DNA from: Methylomarinum sp965277025
Lineage (GTDB): Bacteria > Pseudomonadota > Gammaproteobacteria > Methylococcales > Methylomonadaceae
NCBI GenBank assembly: GCA_965277025.1
Contig: OZ255706.1
Span: 868,001 to 932,000, forward strand
DNA length: 64,000 nt
Reading direction: 5' to 3'
The position numbers and the translations under genes were made by a program. The notes under the pieces are model-generated. The model did not search any database, had not been told where the DNA came from, and worked only from the letters and a program-made list of their open reading frames with translations. Positions within the stretch are counted from its first letter, which is position 1. Each line of letters begins with the position of its first letter. Shown in pieces: positions 60,259-64,000 of the stretch.

Positions 60259-61320
60259 TCATGCCGGCATGCGCCTTTCTATCGTTTCGTACATGGGTTG
60301 CCAGACGGTTTGCCGGGCCGTTACCGCCCAGGCAGTTCGCGCCATCTTGTTCGCCAGAGCAACCGCCACTTCGTTAGGGTGGCAACGGGTCAACAGTTGT
60401 TCTACCCGGGCATGACCACCCGGCTGACCCAGCGCTTGTCGCCTGCGGACATGCCGAATGACCGCTCGAGCGCCATGGATCAATAAACTCCTCAGGTAAC
60501 CATCCCCCCGTTTGCTGATACCCAACAATCGTTCTTTACCACCCGAGGACGATTGCCAGGGCACCAGGCCCAGGTAAGCTGCCAACTGACGACCATTGGC
60601 AAAACCTTCTCCACGCTGACCCAGCAAAGCGGCCAGCAGCGTGGCCGTCAATACGCCGATTCCAGGAATAGATTCCAGGCGTTGGCTGACCGCATTTTGT
60701 CGGTGCCAGGCGGTTATCGTTTTGGTCAGCCGGTCAATCTGGGATTCCAGGTAAGTGTGACTTTCCTGCAGGGTATCCAGCAGCTCCCGAACATCCACCG
60801 GTAAGTCATTCTCAGCATCTTCCAGAATCTCGGGTAAGCGTTGCTTGATGTTTTTCACGCCTCGAGGAAGCGCAATCCCGAACTCCAGCAAAACCCCTCT
60901 GATGTGATTCTCCAGCGCCACCCGCTGTTTCACCAGCAACTGCCTGCCATGGTGACAATGAAAAACCGCCTGCTGATCAGGGCTTTTGACCGCAACAAAT
61001 CGCATGCCGGGTCGTGTAACCGCTTCACAAATAGCCTCCGCATCGTTTCGGTCATTCTTGTTGGATTTCACATAAGGTTTAACGAAAGCGGGTGCCATCA
61101 GCCTGACCTCGTGACCGTATTTTTGTAACTTGCGCGCCCAGTAATGCGCACCGCCGCATGCTTCCATACCCACCAGACAAGGGGGAAGTTTGGCGCAAAA
61201 TACCGGTATTTGACTGCGCTTCAATTGTTTACGCAGTACCACCTGGCCTCGTTCGTTAACACCATGGAGCTGAAAAACATTTTTTGCCAAATCAATGCCT
61301 AATACGCTAATCTGTTTCAT
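60259..61320 (-). CDS. IS110-family transposase (DEDD recombinase)
   Basis: The 353-aa protein has an N-terminal RuvC-like DEDD domain: LGIDLAKNVFQLHG (Asp), CLVGMEACGGAHYW (Glu) and KNDRNDAEAICEA (two Asp). The C-terminal Tnp_20 domain has LESIPGIGVLTATLLAALLG and PWQSSSGGKERLLGISKRGD with the serine-rich active loop. Intact. It works with a guide RNA in this family. Confidence 0.93.
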   Translation of the reverse strand: MKQISVLGIDLAKNVFQLHGVNERGQVVLRKQLKRSQIPVFCAKLPPCLVGMEACGGAHYWARKLQKYGHEVRLMAPAFVKPYVKSNKNDRNDAEAICEAVTRPGMRFVAVKSPDQQAVFHCHHGRQLLVKQRVALENHIRGVLLEFGIALPRGVKNIKQRLPEILEDAENDLPVDVRELLDTLQESHTYLESQIDRLTKTITAWHRQNAVSQRLESIPGIGVLTATLLAALLGQRGEGFANGRQLAAYLGLVPWQSSSGGKERLLGISKRGDGYLRSLLIHGARAVIRHVRRRQALGQPGGHARVEQLLTRCHPNEVAVALANKMARTAWAVTARQTVWQPMYETIERRMPA

Positions 61321-61566
61321 GGATGCCTCCTTCCGTTTTAGTTAAAAAACTTGCCTTAACTATGGCACATCGATGCCGGTCAAGGGAAGGCGGTGTCCAT
61401 TCCATCTGAACAATTCCCCCTTTATGATAATGAGATATTGCTAAGCATCTTTTTTGCCCATAATGCGAGCTTTTTACCCGTTTTTGAGCAAACGCCAAGC
61501 GCTCGAGGGCCTCAATTGGCCATTAACGGTTTCCGTAAAAGATAAAAACTGGTCAGCCCAGTCAAC

Positions 61567-61898
61567 ATATTTTCCTGTGAAGTACTTTCTCCAATCCACG
61601 ATAACTCGTTTTGGTAAAACCAAACTAACGCTTCATCACCCGAAACACATACACTACACAGGCTCTTACAGAAGATTGTTTCCGATTACGCTTCTTCTGG
61701 CGTGAGGACAGGTTTCGACCGGTTCTGCATATCATTGACAAACCACCGTATCCCCGGGTATCGGACTCCCTGTTTGTATTCATCGCGGGTGTACCCCGCA
61801 TCTGCAAATATCACCCGGTCACTGTCACGCAGCAAATTGGGCAGTTCGGTAATGTCGGCAACATTGGCGGCCGTTATCGTGACACTGTGAAAGGCTCC
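61567..61898 (-). pseudogene. IS5-family transposase relic
   Basis: Read on the minus strand, one frame gives AFHSVTITAANVADITELPN, then LLRDSDRVIFADAGYTRDEY, the IS5 second-Asp region. After a frameshift another gives QKKRNRKQSSVRACVVYVFR and VMKR-stop-FGFTKTSYRGLEK, the catalytic Glu region with its Glu replaced. No ends or complete frame remain. A short basic segment upstream (to about 62045) reads KAKVFNDKTRYQRHDKHRGK and may belong to another decayed small gene. Confidence 0.6.
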
Positions 61899-62158
61899 CT
61901 GGCCTTGTCTTTGCCTCTGTGTTTGTCATGACGCTGGTAACGGGTTTTATCGTTGAAAACTTTCGCCTTGTTGAAGCGGTGGGCTAATTTGGCTACCGGG
62001 TTTTGTAAGGGTTTGTCCGGCAACGGTTTAAATTTCTTATGTTTTTTTCCTCATAAAGCATTAAGATATGCACTTTTTCTGACAAACTGTGTTCAGGAAA
62101 GTTCGGTGTATTTCCACGGGCAGTTTTTCTCCCATCCACATTTTACGTATAAAAAGCA

Positions 62159-64000
62159 GTGAAGTTCCAGAAAAATTTTGATGTGATTGTCATTGGCGGT
62201 GGCCATGCCGGTACAGAAGCGGCATTGGCGTCGGCTCGCTGCGGGGCGAAAACCCTGTTATTGACCCAGAATATGGATACACTGGGACAAATGAGCTGTA
62301 ATCCCGCTATTGGTGGTATTGGCAAAGGCCATCTGGTCAAAGAGGTCGATGCACTGGGCGGCGCTATGGCGAAAGCGATTGATCGGGCCGGTATTCAGTT
62401 TCGCATATTGAATGCCAGTAAAGGGCCGGCAGTACGGGCAACCCGCGCGCAAGCCGATCGTGTGCTGTATAAACAGGCCATTCGTGAAATGTTGGAAAAC
62501 CAGGATAATCTGGCTTTGTTTCAACAAACAGTTGCTGATCTGATCGTTGAAGGGGACAGGGTTACAGGTGTTAAAACCCAGATGGGGCTGTCTTTTTCCG
62601 CCCCTGCGGTCGTGTTGACTACCGGCACGTTTTTAGGTGGCCGTATTCATATTGGTCTTGAACAATATAGTGGTGGCCGGGCTGGTGATCCGGCATCCAT
62701 TGAATTGGCGAGGCGGCTTCGGGAATTACCTTTTCGCGTCGATCGATTAAAAACAGGGACACCACCAAGAATTGACGGGCGCACCATCGATTACAGTAAA
62801 TTGCAGGTGCAACATGGGGATGAACCGGTGCCGGTTTTTTCCTTTATGGGGAAAGCGGAAGATCATCCTGAGCAAATTCCTTGTCATATCACCCGAACTA
62901 ACAGCGAAACCCACGATATCATCCGCAGTGGACTCGATCAGTCGCCGATGTACACGGGGGTGATCGAAGGGGTTGGGCCGCGTTATTGTCCATCGATTGA
63001 AGATAAGGTGATGCGTTTTGCCGATCGCGATTCACATCAGGTTTTTGTCGAACAGGAAGGACTCAATACCACCGAAATTTATCCAAATGGTATTTCCACC
63101 AGTCTGTCATTTGATGTGCAGTATCGTTTTGTCCGTTCCATGTTGGGCTTTGAACAGGCGGAAATTATCCGGCCTGGTTATGCAATTGAATATGATTTTT
63201 TCGATCCGCGTGACTTGAAGTCTTCGCTGGAAACGAAGCATCTGTCCGGTTTGTTTTTCGCCGGACAAATCAACGGCACAACGGGTTATGAGGAAGCTGC
63301 GGCGCAAGGCCTGATTGCAGGGCTCAATGCCGCGCGGCTGGTGCAGGAAAAAGAAAGCTGGTGCCCAGCGCGGGATGAAGCCTATATCGGTGTAATGATT
63401 GACGATTTGATTACGCGCGGCACTCAGGAGCCGTACCGCATGTTTACCAGCCGGGCGGAGTATCGGTTATTGTTGCGTGAAGACAATGCCGATTTGCGCT
63501 TGACCGAAAAAGGCCGCGAGTTGGGACTGGTCGATGATGAAAGGTGGCGTTTTTTTGAACAAAAGCGAGAACAGATTGCGCAACTTCAGCAGGCGTTGGT
63601 GAAAAAATGGATTCGGGCAGAAACTGAGGAGGCCGCATTGGTTGAAGGTTTTTGGGGCAAGAAGCTGAACAAGGAAGTGAATCTGATGGAGTTGCTGCGC
63701 CGTCCTGAAGTCGATATCGAGCAGTTATTGCGGTTATTGCCGTTTGAACAGGATGTTTTGCCGCAAGTTGCCGAGCAGGTGGCGATACAAGCTAAATATT
63801 CGGGCTATATTGACCGGCAGCAAACCGAGATTAACAGAGCGCGGCGCTACGATCATCTGCGCTTGCCTGAAACGCTGGATTATACGCATGTGTCTGGGTT
63901 ATCCAATGAGGTGAGTGAAAAACTGAAGCAGCAGCGGCCAGAAACGCTGGGGCAGGCTTCACGTATTCCAGGCGTGACACCGGCGGCGATTTCATTGTTG
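62159..64000 (+). CDS. mnmG: tRNA uridine-5-carboxymethylaminomethyl enzyme MnmG (3' end outside window)
   Basis: The frame runs open to the window end (about 614 residues seen). The FAD site is VIVIGGGHAGTEAALA, followed by NMDTLGQMSCNPAIGGIGKG, NASKGPAVRATRAQADR and GLFFAGQINGTTGYEEAAAQG. All are hallmarks of GidA/MnmG, which with MnmE modifies U34 of certain tRNAs. A stop lies four codons upstream in frame, so the GTG at 62159 is the earliest start; the ribosome site is weak. The 5' side is littered with IS remains. Confidence 0.95.
   Translation, partial: MKFQKNFDVIVIGGGHAGTEAALASARCGAKTLLLTQNMDTLGQMSCNPAIGGIGKGHLVKEVDALGGAMAKAIDRAGIQFRILNASKGPAVRATRAQADRVLYKQAIREMLENQDNLALFQQTVADLIVEGDRVTGVKTQMGLSFSAPAVVLTTGTFLGGRIHIGLEQYSGGRAGDPASIELARRLRELPFRVDRLKTGTPPRIDGRTIDYSKLQVQHGDEPVPVFSFMGKAEDHPEQIPCHITRTNSETHDIIRSGLDQSPMYTGVIEGVGPRYCPSIEDKVMRFADRDSHQVFVEQEGLNTTEIYPNGISTSLSFDVQYRFVRSMLGFEQAEIIRPGYAIEYDFFDPRDLKSSLETKHLSGLFFAGQINGTTGYEEAAAQGLIAGLNAARLVQEKESWCPARDEAYIGVMIDDLITRGTQEPYRMFTSRAEYRLLLREDNADLRLTEKGRELGLVDDERWRFFEQKREQIAQLQQALVKKWIRAETEEAALVEGFWGKKLNKEVNLMELLRRPEVDIEQLLRLLPFEQDVLPQVAEQVAIQAKYSGYIDRQQTEINRARRYDHLRLPETLDYTHVSGLSNEVSEKLKQQRPETLGQASRIPGVTPAAISLL

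Larger units (their letters stand above)
59921..61400 (-). mobile_element. IS110-family element (IS1111 group)
   Basis: Perfect 12-bp inverted repeats ATGGACACCGCC lie at 59921-59932 and, complemented, 61389-61400. In the IS1111 group such repeats are subterminal, so the true ends lie a few bases outside. The recombinase is on the minus strand, with 68 bp upstream and 326 bp of noncoding DNA downstream. IS110 elements make no classic target duplication. Confidence 0.8.

Noticed and set aside
61905..62045. Small basic gene on the minus strand (KAKVFNDKTRYQRHDKHRGK)
   Set aside because: A loose resemblance to ribosome-rescue factor ArfA came to mind, but there is no start codon in frame and it runs into the IS5 relic. 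Left as a possible remnant only.
1..64000. CRISPR array
   Set aside because: No regularly spaced short direct repeats and no cas genes were seen anywhere in the window.

Overview
The window reads as a piece of a gammaproteobacterial chromosome. Several gene orders and families point that way: aroQ-accB-accC-prmA-DUF3426 in one run, ribF-ileS-lspA, an Escherichia-type (class 1A) S-adenosylmethionine decarboxylase, Zur, HemW and MnmG. A methanotroph-like (Methylococcales) host is my guess from overall flavour; nothing in the window proves it. The stretch is unusually rich in insertion sequences (IS66, IS4, IS3, two IS701-like families, IS630, IS110 and an IS5 relic). Most of these are damaged, nested or sitting inside host genes.

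Layout. 1-7.2 kb: a pile of IS elements around an OsmC-family gene, with speD destroyed by IS insertions. 7.2-12.6 kb: a V4R/Roadblock pair on the minus strand, then ribF-ileS-lspA. 12.7-16.25 kb: a three-level nest (IS701-like containing IS630 containing IS701-like). 16.3-20.8 kb: clpB, flanked by two candidate small RNAs. An IS630 copy has been inserted between clpB and its apparent heat-shock (sigma-32) promoter. 20.8-25.9 kb: minus-strand housekeeping block rlmI-like, DUF3426, prmA, accC, accB, aroQ. 26.0-29.6 kb: a Zur-box-controlled operon of a zinc TonB receptor (ZnuD-like), zur and a cytosolic 5'-nucleotidase. 29.6-33.5 kb: accessory genes (beta-helix exoprotein, GH19 endolysin, Doc-type toxin-antitoxin) and short dispersed palindromic repeats.

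33.96-49.5 kb is a defence island. It holds a SNF2/DUF3883 helicase, a broken AAA ATPase, a Septu-like PtuA/PtuB pair with ptuB split by an IS701-like element, a DUF1156 DNA methylase, an ABC-type ATPase overlapping a small PD-(D/E)XK nuclease, and a DUF499 ATPase. The helicase, methylase and DUF499 ATPase match the helicase-methylase-ATPase type of predicted phage defence. The ATPase/nuclease pair embedded in it is the part I do not recognise as described. The island ends next to a tRNA-Arg(CCG) gene.

49.9-59.9 kb: hemW, another dead IS701-like copy, then a tightly coupled moxR-DUF58-DUF4381-batA-batB/C-batD operon and a small lipoprotein gene. 59.9-62.1 kb: an IS110/IS1111-group element with a long noncoding 3' segment fit for a bridge (seek) RNA, and an IS5 relic. 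The window ends inside mnmG.
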